Part shown: one piece after another, positions 38,901-48,820 of the stretch
How the letters are laid out: each line of letters opens with the position of its first letter
Numbering within the stretch: the stretch's first letter is position 1
Assembly (NCBI RefSeq): GCF_020882245.1
Contig: NC_083599.1
Location: 70,663,745 to 70,727,744, forward strand
Origin: Rhopalosiphum padi
Lineage: Eukaryota; Arthropoda; Insecta; Hemiptera; Aphididae
Direction of reading: 5' to 3'
DNA: 64,000 nt
The notes under the pieces: model-generated
What the model was told of the DNA's origin: nothing
What the model saw: only the letters and a program-made list of their open reading frames with translations
The model's database searches: none
Program-made: the position numbers and the translations under genes

Positions 38901-39585
38901 ATTCTGCAGCCATCGCGGTGGACGTAGCCATCGACGAATTAGGTACCACGCCTTGTTCGTCTACCAGATCGTCAATGAAGTCATCGAAGACAAAATCCGT
39001 GTCGCTGCTCTCACTGCTGATATCTTCCATCCCATCCGAGTCACTGGTACCTTTTTCAACATCATGTCGTAAAGTTGAAGATATTTTAGAGATAGTGGCA
39101 GTAGCATGGTTTGGAGAAATAATCGTATCATTATTATTAGTATTCCCTGTGATTGTAGTAGTAGTAGCAAAACTGTACTCTTCAGCAACGCACTGGCGTA
39201 AGAGCCTCTCAGCCTCGGTGCGATCTACCTGTTGGCCATGGTACCAGGCATGCGACCGCAAGTCGTCCGCTTCCAACGCTGATAGCTCCCATTCCAAAAG
39301 TTTTTTGTTTTTTTCAGCTTCTACGTCAACGGTTCCTGAGTCAGCCATCGCGGCATTCAAAAATGAAGATTCATGCAATGACTGTGGTGATTGATGTTTC
39401 TGTTTGTGTGATAGTGGTGGGGTTTGATTTTTTGGTTTACGTAACGGTGATGATTCGTGTGGTGGTGACGTTCCAGATTCTACAGTTGACATTCTTACAA
39501 CGCGATTTCTAGAAGGCTGCCTAATTTTTCGACGTCGAAGAGATGCCAAGTTGTTGGTGTCGTCCTCGTCTTCCTCGTCGTCCTT

Positions 39586-39624
<39 letters not shown>

Positions 39625-39729
39625 CTCGTCTTCCTCGTCGTCCTTGTCGTCCTCGTCGTCGTCGTCCTCGTCCTCGTCTTCCTCGTCGTCCTTGTCGTCG
39701 TCCTCGTCTTCCTCGTCGTCCTTGTCGTC

Positions 39730-39779
<50 letters not shown>

Positions 39780-42700
39780 AGTCGTCGTAGTCTACGACGT
39801 CGTATTTCTATTTTATTATAAAAAAAATTAAAAAAAAAAAACCAATTTATTAAAAACAAATATCATTAAGATGTTAGTTATATTTCTCAATACAAAATAG
39901 AGAGTACGAGTGAACGAGCAGCCTAGTTGCCTAAATAGTAATTATTGTTAAAATGGTTGCACAACCATCAGTAATAATAACCATCAGTAATTTATATATT
40001 TATCGGATTAGATCTATTAAAAATATAATTTAGAACGAATTTGCCAAGATTTTATTCATTTAATTAAACTCAATAAAATAAATGTTACTGGTCAAATATA
40101 AAACGGTTAAAAGATAAATTATCATCTATGCGTGTATAATGTAGTACAATACTTAATAGTAAATATCATTTTTATAATTGTTTGATATTTTACCAATATT
40201 AATAATACATATTATACACAATTTAATTTAGTTTGCTATATTTTAAAATAAACTTAAAAATATTTAAATAAAAAATGTTGTATACTAAAATATATTTTTA
40301 ATTAATTCATAATTGTGTTATTATTCTTAAGAACATTATAAAATGTTTAAATACAAATTATGTAGTTTTTTGTTTTATCGTTTTGTTAATTTAAGATGAA
40401 CATTGGTTTTTAGTTTTTTTTTCTATAAATGTCGATAAAACAATTATTCGCTGGGTCAAAATTTTTAAAATTGAATACAAGATCCCGAAACACTTGATCA
40501 TAATATTATATAAGTAATTCCTAATATAACGTATTATAATTGTAATAATGCTTATGAGTTTATGACATATCAACTTGTGTTGTAAATTACGATAAAACTT
40601 CATAACATTTATTATTTAATTAGATTTTATTTAAATAAACAGAACATTTCATATAAATAACTTTCGTGGAATGGTGTTAATAAGTTTTTATCATATTAAC
40701 AGTATTAAATATTAGGGATAACTATATGAATACTATTAAGTTAAATAGTTATACATAATATATATATAATAAATAGGTATATACGGATATGGAAAAATCT
40801 TTTAATAAAATTGATCACGACTTATTAATTGTATAACATTATGGATTTAATATTATCTTCTGTTGACTTAATTTAGTTCATTTTTATTAAACCGTAAACT
40901 AATCGTTTAATATAAAAATATCTGAATTTCAGGAGTTCCACAAGAAGCTTCTTTTTTCCATTTTAATAAATGATCTACCTAAAGTCATCATTACTAATTC
41001 TAATATTTTGTTATTCGCTAACGATGCAAACATTTTTAAGAGAAAAATTCAAGAAGAATTTAAAAGACACAGACAATTTAAAAATCGATTTAAATAATAA
41101 CCAAGATTTGTGTATTAAAAATAATTTATCCTTAAATTTAAATAAATATTTAAATATTTAATTTTTTTGTAAAAAAAATCACATATTATAGTTAACTATG
41201 ATTTAAATTACCTATTAATAAATAGAGTTGTAGGGGGGGGCGGCAATATGCCCCCTCCCTCCCTCGTGGCTATGGCCTGGGTGGATGATTTAAATATTTA
41301 TTTATTTATTTTGACTGAAAATTATTATTTACTAACCATATTGACTTCACAAGAAAAATAACTTTTCTGAAACTATAGGTTTATTAAAACGGACATGTAG
41401 ACTTTGTATGAGACTTCTTTTAAATTATTATATTACTCATTGGTTCGCTCACAGTTAGAATATAAATCTTATAATAGAGTCTTATATGTATCTCAAAATA
41501 TTGTAGGTCTACAATATTCTTAAGTTTTCATAAAAGATTTTACGAATGGTCATTGTCTTAGTTCAGAATCAGAAGTAACATTTTCATTTGATGGTGTTGT
41601 TGCCAAGGAAAATAACATGATAATATGTAATGAAACTGGAGGTTAGTTATTGTATTATTAATTTAATTAATTATCAGATATTAATCTCTTTTCACAAAAT
41701 ACTGAATTATAATAATACATTTTATGCTAATAAAATAATAGTATTAAACTAATATAGTTTGTATCAATTATAATTAACAGTTCTATTGTAAACATACATT
41801 AACATAGTATTAAATAAAAATATAATTTTATTACCTAACTACTCAAAATAATTGTTTTCTAGATTGTTTACCCAAAGACTTTAAATACTTTTACTTATTT
41901 TACTTTTCGAATTTGGATTTGCAGATGACAATGAACAATTACATTGTGATTATGTTGACAATGATGTGAGATGTAAGTAACTATTAGATAAAATATTCTG
42001 CACATATAAATAACCAAAATCAATTTGAAATAATATTTGTATTTTGTAATAACAGAAGTTAATACTATTGAACAACAATTTGATGTAGAACCTTATCAGC
42101 ATGTGATTACTGTAGAAGTTGAACAAAAATAAGATAAATATCAAAAGTTAGATTTTAACAACTACAAAAATTGGCACTTATATAATTTATAGTTCACTGT
42201 TTATTTATCTGATATTTCAATAACTTCACATAAAATTATCATATTATATAAGTATAATATGTAACCATGTAGATTAATAATAATGAATAATAATACAGCA
42301 GTTCAATACCTAGCAGATGGAGCCAATAGAAAAATAGAACGTAAAACTGATTATTATAATAAGAAATTAAAAATGATGGATCAAAAAAATCTTATATTAG
42401 TTGATAAAAAAGATGTGGCTGTTACAAAAATAAAACTTAAGTCTGACTATTATAGTAAAAATTAAAAATAATGGAACAAAATAATATGATATTAAATGAA
42501 ATAAATATGAAATGAATGATAATTAAATGATTGGGTTAGGATTAGGTTATTTATTGAGTTTTTTTTTTCATTATCTTATAGCTATTGCTACTTATTTAAA
42601 ACTGTATAATGTTAAATACTTATATAACACAATATGTTATTAATTTATATGTAACTAATAGACTAAATGTAATATTAATCAATTTAAAGTTAAAATTAAT

Positions 42701-45700
42701 GTTTTTACAATTTAAATCTAAATGTTAAATGTTTTTAAGATGTACCTCTATATACTTAATACTAATATACTTTTTTTTAAATAATTTTATAGCTATTTTT
42801 ATTTACTTCATAATTTATATATACAGGTACTGTTATATTACTCCTTATAATTATGTTTATTATCTATAATATGTTATTAACTTATAAGTAACTAATAGAC
42901 TGAATGTTATATCAATCGATTTAAAGTTAAAAAGAAACAAAAAGTGTGATATTGAGTGAAATAAGTGTTTATTTACATGATATTATATTACTGTGTTAAA
43001 TGTTTAATTTAATTTTGAGTTTTCTTGTTTTATAATTACAAACTATTGTAAAATACTTACTTTAATCTTTTCAAATTGATTTAACAATCTATATTATATA
43101 CTATTATATTAATTTAATAATGATTTTGAAAGAATCTAACAATTTTGTCTCTTTGGTGCCTTCCTAATATTAGATCTCTATTTTGATGATAAAAATCTGA
43201 TACTACATGGTAAATCACATGCCTATATTAAAATCACCGATTTCTTCATTAATTTCAGGAACTTTAAATGACACACATATATTATGAAGTACTACAGATG
43301 CATTTATTATTACAGTACTTTTTTCTGGCTTGTAGTGCAACGTTTTATCTTTTATTTAACACCTAATGAAAATAATTATTTTTGCATAGTAAATAAACTA
43401 CAAATTAAATGAGCTAACAAACCTAAAACGTTGTTTTAAAACCCCATCACAACATTCTATTATACTTCTACAATATACATGCCATTTTGTGCAGTGTTAC
43501 AGTATTCTTCAGCGTCATTATTAGGATTAGTTATTGGAGTTAGCAACCACTGGCGCAAAGGGTACCTGAATCTCCTAAATTGATAAAAATTAAAAAAATC
43601 TTTTGTTTGTATTATTAATTAAATGAGTGATAATATTATTGGATACCTACTACCTATAAATAAAAATCATTGTAATTGCGTGCAAGTAATTCTTTAAGAA
43701 ATGGTAATACATTAATATTATTCCAAATATGTATCATGTGTGTCATATTATGTACTCGTAGCAAATAATCCAATAATCACAAATCCAAATTTGGTATACA
43801 TAATTAAATAATATTATATATTTTTAATAATGTAAATGCATTCAATTATTTACAATTTAAACATTAATGTAGTGATAGCCTTTACGATTGACATATATGT
43901 GTTTTGTATATTGATTTTCATTCAGGTTAAAATTTGCAGGAAGTGATACGATGACTACATGTGTACAATCAATGCAGCCTATATTTCTGGGGTACTTAGT
44001 TTTTCTATAAAAACTGAAAATAGTTGTTTATTTAAATAATATTTTTTAATTTAAAATTAATAAATAAATAAAAAATCTTCAGTTAATTCTTGTATGCTGG
44101 ATGGGAATTAAATCCACTTATTAAAAATTTCAGAATGATTAAGTGTAAACACAATTTTGATACAGTGGGCTGGGATACTGAAGTAAAACGATCATTACCA
44201 AATGGAGATTGATATGATCCCGTACCAAAAAAAATTAAGAGCTAATAAGACCTATATTATAAAAAAGGAAAAATTGAGACTTTTATAAATGTATAGACAA
44301 AGTTATGAGTGACATAATAACATAGAAATGCTTGTATCACATTATTATACCTTATTATCCAAACTAACTGCAGATGAACGACTTTGAATTTTTATATACG
44401 GTGCCAACATATCAATTAAAAACCTGGTAACATTTTTAGGTAATCTGAAATTGTTTATAAATAAGTTGTCATAAATCATGAATGGATCTACAATAGCATC
44501 TTTTTTTGTTTGTAGTCTATTATATGGAACATCATTTCATTTCTTTGATCATTATCTTGTAGTAGAATGAACTACTGAAAAATTACTCTTGTAATTGAAA
44601 TTTAATATAATGACATTAATAAATAATATATAATGTATCAGTGAATAATATTGATAATTAGTGATACTGAATTAAATATTTACTACAAATTTATCTATTA
44701 TAAAAGTTAAAGGCCTAGTTGTAAGCTTTTTTTCTTGATACTTTAATATTTAAGCAAGATATGAGTATTTAAAATATTTCTTATTAAAAATGCTTAAATA
44801 AAATTTTTGTTAAATTATTTGTTGATTATGTTTCCTTTACCAACATTTATACCAATCAAAAAGCAAATTATAACATTAGGGTTAATAATTCCTCTATCGA
44901 GTTTTCAACTTTCCTTGTATAATATTTTCAAAAAATTTATTAGCCAAGTTTTTACAGCTTAATAATCCTTTTGAAACAAACATAATTTATATCATAAACA
45001 CTAATACAACAATATTATATTGTATTATAATCAAAAAATTAAATCTTTTTTATAATTTAATTAAAACCTGCTTCATACATATAAATAATATGAATATATT
45101 ATATTATAAAAAAATAATAAATATCTCTCTCTCTCTCTCTCTCGCTTTATATATATATATTATTTAATAAAAAAAAACTATATACAATATAAATACATAA
45201 AATATTATTTTATTTACAGTGTAAGATATAAAAAAAATAAAAAAAAGGTAGCCTGCAATATTATAATTTTTGAATGCATTAACTGATTAACTGGTTTTGG
45301 TTAGGTTTTAATAAAGTTAAATACAAATAGCGACTGAATATTCAGCTTTTATTATTATAATTAAATAACTATTTTTATTCTAATTCACTTAGGTATAAAG
45401 TTTAAAATCTATGAATAGCGAGAAAAATATTTTATCATTCAAGTTTTATGAGCCATAGATAATTAAAAACTATTTAACTATTCTTTTAATAGTTAAACTA
45501 ATCTATTGATATATTCTATTAAGAACAATATTTTCTTAAAATTGTAAAGTATCATATTTTCCACAAGTTATACCATTTAAAATTAACGCAGCTCTTATTA
45601 ACTATTATTTTAAGAGGAATATTTAGGCAATTTTTAATCTTATCGCCGCTGCCTGTAATCATATAGGTGTTAAAGAGTCACTGCCATGTACTAATATATC

Positions 45701-48700
45701 ACATCATTGCTTGTATATATATTTACAGGGTGATTCTTTTATCATTAAACACTCATTGTTTCGTCAAGGATTGACTTTTTTTCATTTTATTTTTCAAAAT
45801 ATTTTGTTTCATGCTGTTTTCAAACTGTATGAGATTTTTATTTTTTTCACTTTTTTATTTAATAGCGAAACCAATATCAACTTTTGATTTTCAAATGGCA
45901 ACTTAATATATTTTAAATGTACTAAATTAGTACAGCTATTTTTTTTATGAATTTTAACGTACAAATTATAATTTTTCGTTAATTTTTTAGCAAGATAGCT
46001 TTTTAGGTGGATTCCGGGTTTTATAAGACTTCTTGTTTCTGAAGACTAGTAGTTACATGGGTAATAGATAATTATAAGGGGTACATATTATTTTCATATG
46101 TATTAAACTCGTTATCGACTATCGTCACACTGATGAACTTTGTACTAGTAGTTACCAAAGCCTCACAGCTGTGATAATCTATGCAGCTATAACTCACTAA
46201 CGGTTAAATAAAAGTAATAATTTTAACGTTAAAATTCATAAAAAAAAAAATAACTTTTTTATAACATTTTATACATAGGTTGCCATTTGAAAATCAAAAG
46301 TTGATAGTGATTTCACTATTAAATATAAGGGTGAAAAAAATAAAAATGTTATATAGTTTTAGAAAAGCATGAAACAAAAAAATTGAAAAAAACAAAACTT
46401 TTTTAAATAATGAGTTTTAATGATAAAAGAATCATCCTGTACACAGATTATTGTCTATTGAATATTAATAGTTCGAACTTTGAAGTCAATGAGCGATACG
46501 GTGGCCAATAATATAAATAAAAAGTAAACAATTCAGTAATTAATGTAATAAAAATTATTAATTTATTTATTATAAATTATAAATTATGCCAAGAAACTTG
46601 AATGCTTAGGGATTAATGTTATATTAACTTGTAATAATATAATTAATAAAATATATATATTTTTAAATTAACAGTAGCTATTGGTTTATAGTGTTTTAAT
46701 TCAATTTATTCCAAACAATATTATTTATATAGTAGCTTTTTATAAAATAAAACAATAATTATGTCTATGATCTATTTACATTTGTCCGAGCATTTATTTG
46801 AACACTATTAATATATTATTATATGTACTAACATATACATAACTATTATTTATTTAATTACTAATATTTACATATTATTAATACTATAATGCTGTTATTA
46901 TTTTTATCATCACTACAATTTTGATGATTATTATAAGTTTATTTGATTTGATTAATTTTAATAATGTAGGATTCAATTTTTCACAGTAAAGTTGTATCTA
47001 TTTTTTATTTTGCTATAAACAAATACTAGTATTGTATCCTAAAAAATTGTTAGTATTACATAAATTTGTATAGTTTTGATAATATGAATCAAACTGTACA
47101 TTTATATGAATAAATTACCTACTGTAGGTAGCTTTTATTTTTTATTTACTAATTTATATTATTTGGTGTCACAGTTTTGTATCTATGTAAATCATTTTAT
47201 TATTATTATTATTATTAATATTAGGTATGTTAAGTTGATTTGATTATTTATTTATGTGAGATTAAGATTAAATTTTGCTCAGAAGTATTATTTTATTCTG
47301 CTATTTAAAATGTTGATAATTTTAAACTATTATATTATTATTCTAATAAACTGTTGTTATTATTATTATTTTTTATTACTTAAAAAGATTTATTTTAGAA
47401 TATAATTTATAATTTGTTTTTTTCTTTTAATAAATATATATATTGAAACCTCCCTTAACAAACACCTCCAAACAGTGAATGTTTTTTTTGTGAACAAACT
47501 CCAAACTTTCTACAAACTTAACCCTTTGAATAGCGGACAAAATATCAGGTACAAAGAATGTCCGGTATTTAGAGAATTCATTGTTTATATAATATACCTA
47601 TACCATTATTAATATAAGTTAAACTTAAACTTAAAATAAACTTCCATGAAAAATATTAGCTGTGAATATTCAGATGTTTAAAAAAATAAGTCTATTTTAA
47701 TACAAAGTTATGTTTGCTCGTATCATGTTCCTATTGAAGATAGTACGCGATAACCTATTGAAACTACATTATAACCTCGCAGTTGTAACATCGCACAACC
47801 AGGTGTTAGCATTGCCATGGACATCTAAAAAATGTAACGTAACAAACTTTTTTGTAACTTTGCAGTTCAAATATGATCTCTTGGTAATATACCAGCAATG
47901 ATAATGTGTACAGTGAGTTAGTATTTCAAAAATAGATGAATCCTTTTAAAAATTTTAAATATGTTTAGGTATTAATTGTTTAATTATAATTAAAAGAAAC
48001 ACTAGTATGTAGGTAGTCAGTTAAAAGTTACAAGAAAAAAAATGGTAAATAATTATTTCTTTAATTCTTATCTATTAGTTTCAAAATAATACATTAGATC
48101 AACATCAGGATACATAAAATATAGTAGAAAATAGTGTTACATAATGTTTAAAGAACTTATTATATAACAATACCAATGTGAACTTTGGCTAAACCTATCT
48201 ATTTATTGAATAGATTATTAAGTATAATTGTTTAGTTAAAAGTATAATCAAACTAAATTTGAATGATTGTTTAGCGTACCAAAGGTTATCATTGATAAAC
48301 CTTAAAAACTAATCGCCAAGGGAATTAAAAGCGGCAATCTTCTGTTTTAGTCTAACACTCGTGCAACATAATATTATAGATGTGTCCTATTTCCAAAGTA
48401 CCGATTGATATAATACAGCGATAATAATTCTGAAAACAGATTTGAATTTTACGTCAAGTCTACTTGAAATCGATTTTACCACATTTTTCATAATATCCCC
48501 TAAAATCCTAAAAACGCAATTATGTTTCACCGCTCCGAATGAATTTTAATGACAATAGATAACCGGACATTATTATAACGAGGTCTATAATATAAAATAT
48601 TAAAGTACTATATTGTGTACGGAAGCTGTTATTAAGCGGTAAACTCAACCAATTGGATGCGATCCGAAAATAATGACAAACTCAAGTAATAATCAGCAAT

Positions 48701-48820
48701 ATAATTTTATAACATTATGTGATAATTTTTACGGTATTTTTTGCTCACCGAATATTTGGGAAGAGAACGACGATAGCCGTCCGGGTCCTCGTCCTCGGAC
48801 GTCACATCGGACGCTGACAT
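21701..48820 (-). CDS. NSP-family adaptor (BCAR3/SH2D3-like): SH2 domain plus CDC25-like Cas-binding domain
   Basis: Five - strand exons join in frame to about 2069 residues: 48820-48749, 39807-38614, 37657-34539, 23613-23172 and 23083-21701. All junctions are GT-AG with matching phases. An SH2 domain spans about 205-526 (WYHG at 212-215, FLVRDS at 357-362 with the phosphotyrosine-binding Arg near 360, HFVVNE, then FDSVPDLIRYYVG and IRYPCNRRRPL). Residues ~527-1370 are Ser-rich and probably disordered. The C-terminal ~1374-2069 matches the CDC25-like domain of BCAR3/SH2D3 proteins: RLDVIERF, then VYGYRALMSALC, then QDAWATLRRVHT, then FCTELHVRLFW. In vertebrates this domain binds Cas (BCAR1-type) scaffolds at focal adhesions and has lost normal Ras-exchange activity. 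Human members are about 700-860 residues, so this one is more than twice as long because of inserted acidic and serine-rich segments. Large introns are full of transposons. Confidence 0.88.
23172..23613 (-). CDS. NSP-family gene exon 4: CDC25-like domain, with acidic insertion
   Basis: The acceptor is 'cgtcatttag' above 23613, and the donor AGG|GTAATC is at 23171. The AG of the preceding exon plus G gives Arg, so the join reads LDVIERFACLQYLVAM. This matches the NSP consensus (L-D-x-x-E-R-x) at the same place. The exon then has an acidic/Ser insertion (SDNDSTSDDDDDS) and resumes with EEWAVEKRHWLDLLTRH and VGDVYGYRALMSALCSDR. An apparent N-terminal hydrophobic signal at MLYVASS is an artefact of reading into the intron. 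Confidence 0.87.
23640..25750. other. Lower part of the NSP-gene intron 4
   Basis: AT-rich intron sequence of the - strand NSP-family gene. It holds an open frame at 23852-24100 that I cannot relate to any family and one arm of a distant inverted repeat at 24091-24126. No exon is supported. Confidence 0.45.
24091..24126. repeat. Left arm of a distant inverted repeat
   Basis: The text 'gcgtaactaggggga' followed by 'tggggcttagcccccc' recurs as its reverse complement at 33605-33640. The word 'gtaactaggggg' is typical of transposon termini. If the pair are the ends of one element, the element would be about 9.5 kb and would enclose the DUF4806-like and transposase pseudogenes. Confidence 0.5.
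26035..30785 (+). pseudogene. Broken multi-exon DUF4806-type gene, transposon-associated
   Basis: Nine exon-like pieces with GT-AG borders lie in order: 26035-26055, 27195-27389, 28103-28246, 28998-~29150, 29411-~29570, ~29668-29847, 30017-30264, 30436-30595 and 30668-~30785. The start reads MDSSQRT joined to WFVGYFEEENTYSVIPNNW, a module typical of aphid DUF4806 genes. Exons 7-8 give FPLKDIDSLKDLDIRI and RIGGTDVKNFIKRVLQRIF, the DUF4806 pattern. It is broken by a frameshift near 27320 (after CKWPRKQSQPL) and an in-frame TAA at 29096-29098. The protein's function is unknown; such genes often accompany transposase genes. It lies on the opposite strand inside an intron of the NSP-family gene. 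Confidence 0.7.
26350..27015. repeat. Dispersed repeat family, copy B
   Basis: This is the same ordered blocks as 14890-15480, in the same orientation: 'gacaaaatcgattt', 'aaaaacgaatca', 'accaaatgtttata', 'aatacaaggtt'. It sits inside the first intron of the DUF4806-type pseudogene, so it inserted after that gene was in place. Confidence 0.55.
31058..32890 (+). pseudogene. Broken DNA-transposon transposase (CMC/EnSpm-like)
   Basis: Three open pieces in order make one protein. First is LRQLICDYHISHNCVNKLLE. Next is YIHIGIEFMITPILL and NIDR-stop-PISRSSKSNLWPIL (stop at 31640-31642). Then come VGIYYARFKKPESIFEYLDS, IICDVPAKAFMLN, VVLDYMHCVCLGVMKRLLTF, ELEFFKATEFRTFLLYTSLI and YNVHGLINLSDFA. A frameshift near 32457 leads to a short last frame. 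The LDYMHxxCLGVMKRLL and ATEFRxFLLYT signatures are those of a large insect/cnidarian transposase family I place, tentatively, near CMC/EnSpm. Stops at 31340-31642 and the frameshift mean it is inactive. The Cys-rich segment expected between DVPAKAF and LDYMH is missing. Confidence 0.75.
32890..34538. other. Upper part of the NSP-gene intron 4
   Basis: AT-rich intron sequence after the transposase remnant. It includes ATT microsatellite runs near 32935-32985 and the right arm of the distant inverted repeat at 33605-33640. No exon is supported. Confidence 0.45.
33605..33640. repeat. Right arm of a distant inverted repeat
   Basis: The text 'tggggggctaagcccc' followed by 'ccccctagttgca' is the imperfect reverse complement of 24091-24126. 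Confidence 0.5.
34539..37657 (-). CDS. NSP-family gene exon 3: end of SH2, Ser-rich linker, start of CDC25-like domain
   Basis: The acceptor is 'aaaattatag' above 37657, and the donor AAAG|GTATGA is at 34538. The frame begins IIMQPGTVYERSQFTFGE, continuing SH2 strands from exon 2, then FDSVPDLIRYYVGG and IRYPCNRRRPL. A very Ser/Thr/Asn/Gln-rich region of about 850 residues follows. The last ~90 residues (from NALRAVHLAIIGD to RARLDVIER) align with the start of the CDC25-like domain. It ends in phase 2. The internal ATG at 37651 is not a start. Confidence 0.88.
37658..38613. other. NSP-gene intron between SH2 exons
   Basis: A 956-bp AT-rich intron on the - strand, with donor GTGAGT at the high-coordinate end and acceptor 'attatag' at the low end. 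No element is recognised within it. Confidence 0.75.
38614..39807 (-). CDS. NSP-family gene exon 2: poly-Asp tract and first half of SH2
   Basis: The acceptor is 'aaaatag' just above 39807, with a T-rich tract behind it. The donor is GAG|GTGAGT at 38613, a consensus match. Reading from 39807 gives KYDVVDYDDYDD, then a long Asp/Glu run encoded by GAC/GAG repeats (39789-39556), then a basic stretch SLRRRKIRQPSRNR. It then gives WELSALEADDLRSHAWYHG, the N-terminal signature of NSP SH2 domains. About 125 acidic/Ser-rich residues follow before HFYCFLVRDSL. The exon ends VLHFVVNE in phase 0. Arg-rich frames on the opposite strand are shadows of the repeat. Confidence 0.85.
39556..39789. repeat. Coding GAC/GAG trinucleotide repeat
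   Basis: On the + strand this is a near-uninterrupted run of 'gtc', 'ctc' and 'ttc' triplets. On the - strand, in the NSP-family frame, it codes a ~75-residue Asp/Glu tract with occasional Lys. Purity suggests ongoing slippage. The opposite-strand frames give Arg-rich or Ser-rich shadows. Confidence 0.85.
39808..40790. other. NSP-gene intron 1, AT-rich part
   Basis: AT-rich intronic sequence immediately upstream of exon 2. A short piece near 40410-40490 ('aaatgtcgataaaa', then 'gaatacaagat') resembles the dispersed repeat family seen at 15.2 and 26.6 kb. Confidence 0.4.
40790..41540 (+). pseudogene. LINE reverse-transcriptase remnant (Jockey/I-like)
   Basis: Successive frames give SFNKIDHDLLI at about 40800, then ILINDLPKVITNSNILLFAN at about 40960-41020, then LGFIKRT and LLYYSLVRSQLEY near 41370-41460. 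These are the ordered motifs of a non-LTR reverse transcriptase: K-A-F-D-K-x-x-H, then I-N-D-L-P with the F-A-D-D box, then the downstream L-x-x-Y-x-x-L-V-R-S. The catalytic FADD is altered to FAND and there are several frameshifts and stops. It is a dead fragment inside intron 1 of the NSP-family gene. Confidence 0.65.
41550..42465 (+). pseudogene. Possible accessory (DNA-binding) ORF of a PIF/Harbinger element
   Basis: Small exon-like pieces with GT-AG borders run on the + strand: about 41550-41640, 41925-41980 and 42056-42131. They encode acidic peptides (for example HCDYVDNDVR and EQQFDVEPYQHVITVEVEQK). A 60-residue frame at 42283-42465 (MNNNTAVQYLADGANRKIER, then DYYNKKLKMMDQ) looks like the charged C-terminal helix of the second PIF/Harbinger protein. 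The convergent Harbinger transposase remnant next to it supports this pairing. The assignment is an inference from layout. Confidence 0.4.
42466..43329. other. Non-coding spacer of the Harbinger-like region
   Basis: AT-rich sequence between the + strand accessory ORF and the - strand transposase remnant. No motif is recognised. Confidence 0.35.
43330..44501 (-). pseudogene. PIF/Harbinger transposase remnant (HARBI1-like)
   Basis: Reading down the - strand, separate frames give the family in order: DAIVDPFMIYDNLFINNFRL at 44501, then GSYQSPFG and SVSQPTVSKL near 44210, then YPRNIGCIDCTHVVIVSLPA and HIYVNRKGYHYINV near 44000-43870. Next are IWNNINVLPFLKELLARN near 43725, then GDSG and, one frame over, RQWLLTPITNPNND near 43580. 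The first two acidic catalytic residues (IDCTH and GDSG) are preserved. The third region (V-E-x-x-x-G-x-L-K-x-R-F) is broken by stops. Multiple frameshifts show it is inactive. Confidence 0.75.
44502..45724. other. NSP-gene intron 1, AT-rich
   Basis: No exon or named element. It includes a short CT/AT microsatellite (listed separately) and the flank of the MITE at 45725. Confidence 0.4.
45124..45162. repeat. (CT)n-(TA)n microsatellite
   Basis: About nine CT units are followed by 'cgctt' and a TA run. Confidence 0.85.
45725..46440. mobile_element. 716-bp MITE with long terminal inverted repeats
   Basis: The left end reads 'acagggtgattcttttatca'; the right end is its near-perfect complement ('tgataaaagaatcatcctgt'). 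Arms of about 270 bp can be followed inward: 'caacttttgattttcaaatg' on the left is matched by 'catttgaaaatcaaaagttg' on the right. No transposase is present, so it is non-autonomous. The 'CAGGGTGATTC' end matches the form of a MITE family I recall as abundant in aphids. Confidence 0.75.
46441..48748. other. NSP-gene intron 1, proximal part
   Basis: AT-rich intron with no supported exon. One possible pogo/Tigger-like end near 47440 is listed separately. The short frame at 47710-47901 has no recognisable family. Confidence 0.4.
47440..47605. mobile_element. Possible pogo/Tigger-like MITE remnant
   Basis: The text 'tgaaacctcccttaac', then 'ttgaatagcggacaaaata' and 'gtccggtatttagagaa', follows the usual order of Tigger-like termini (gaacctcccttaacggacacc). 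The copy is degraded and a clean right end is not visible. Confidence 0.35.
48749..48820 (-). CDS. NSP-family gene, first coding exon (24 codons)
   Basis: The ATG is at 48820-48818 on the - strand. The frame reads MSASDVTSEDEDPDGYRRSL and ends PKYS at the donor TCG|GTGAGC (GT at 48748-48747). The exon is 72 nt, phase 0, and joins in frame to KYDVVDYDD at 39807. The upstream stretch is CpG-rich and promoter-like, as expected for exon 1. This exon is inferred from frame, donor quality and context; there is no homology to anchor it. Confidence 0.6.

Noticed and set aside
39521..39859. Arg-rich and Ser-rich frames over the trinucleotide repeat
   Set aside because: They are alternative frames of the GAC/GAG repeat and contain no other sequence.
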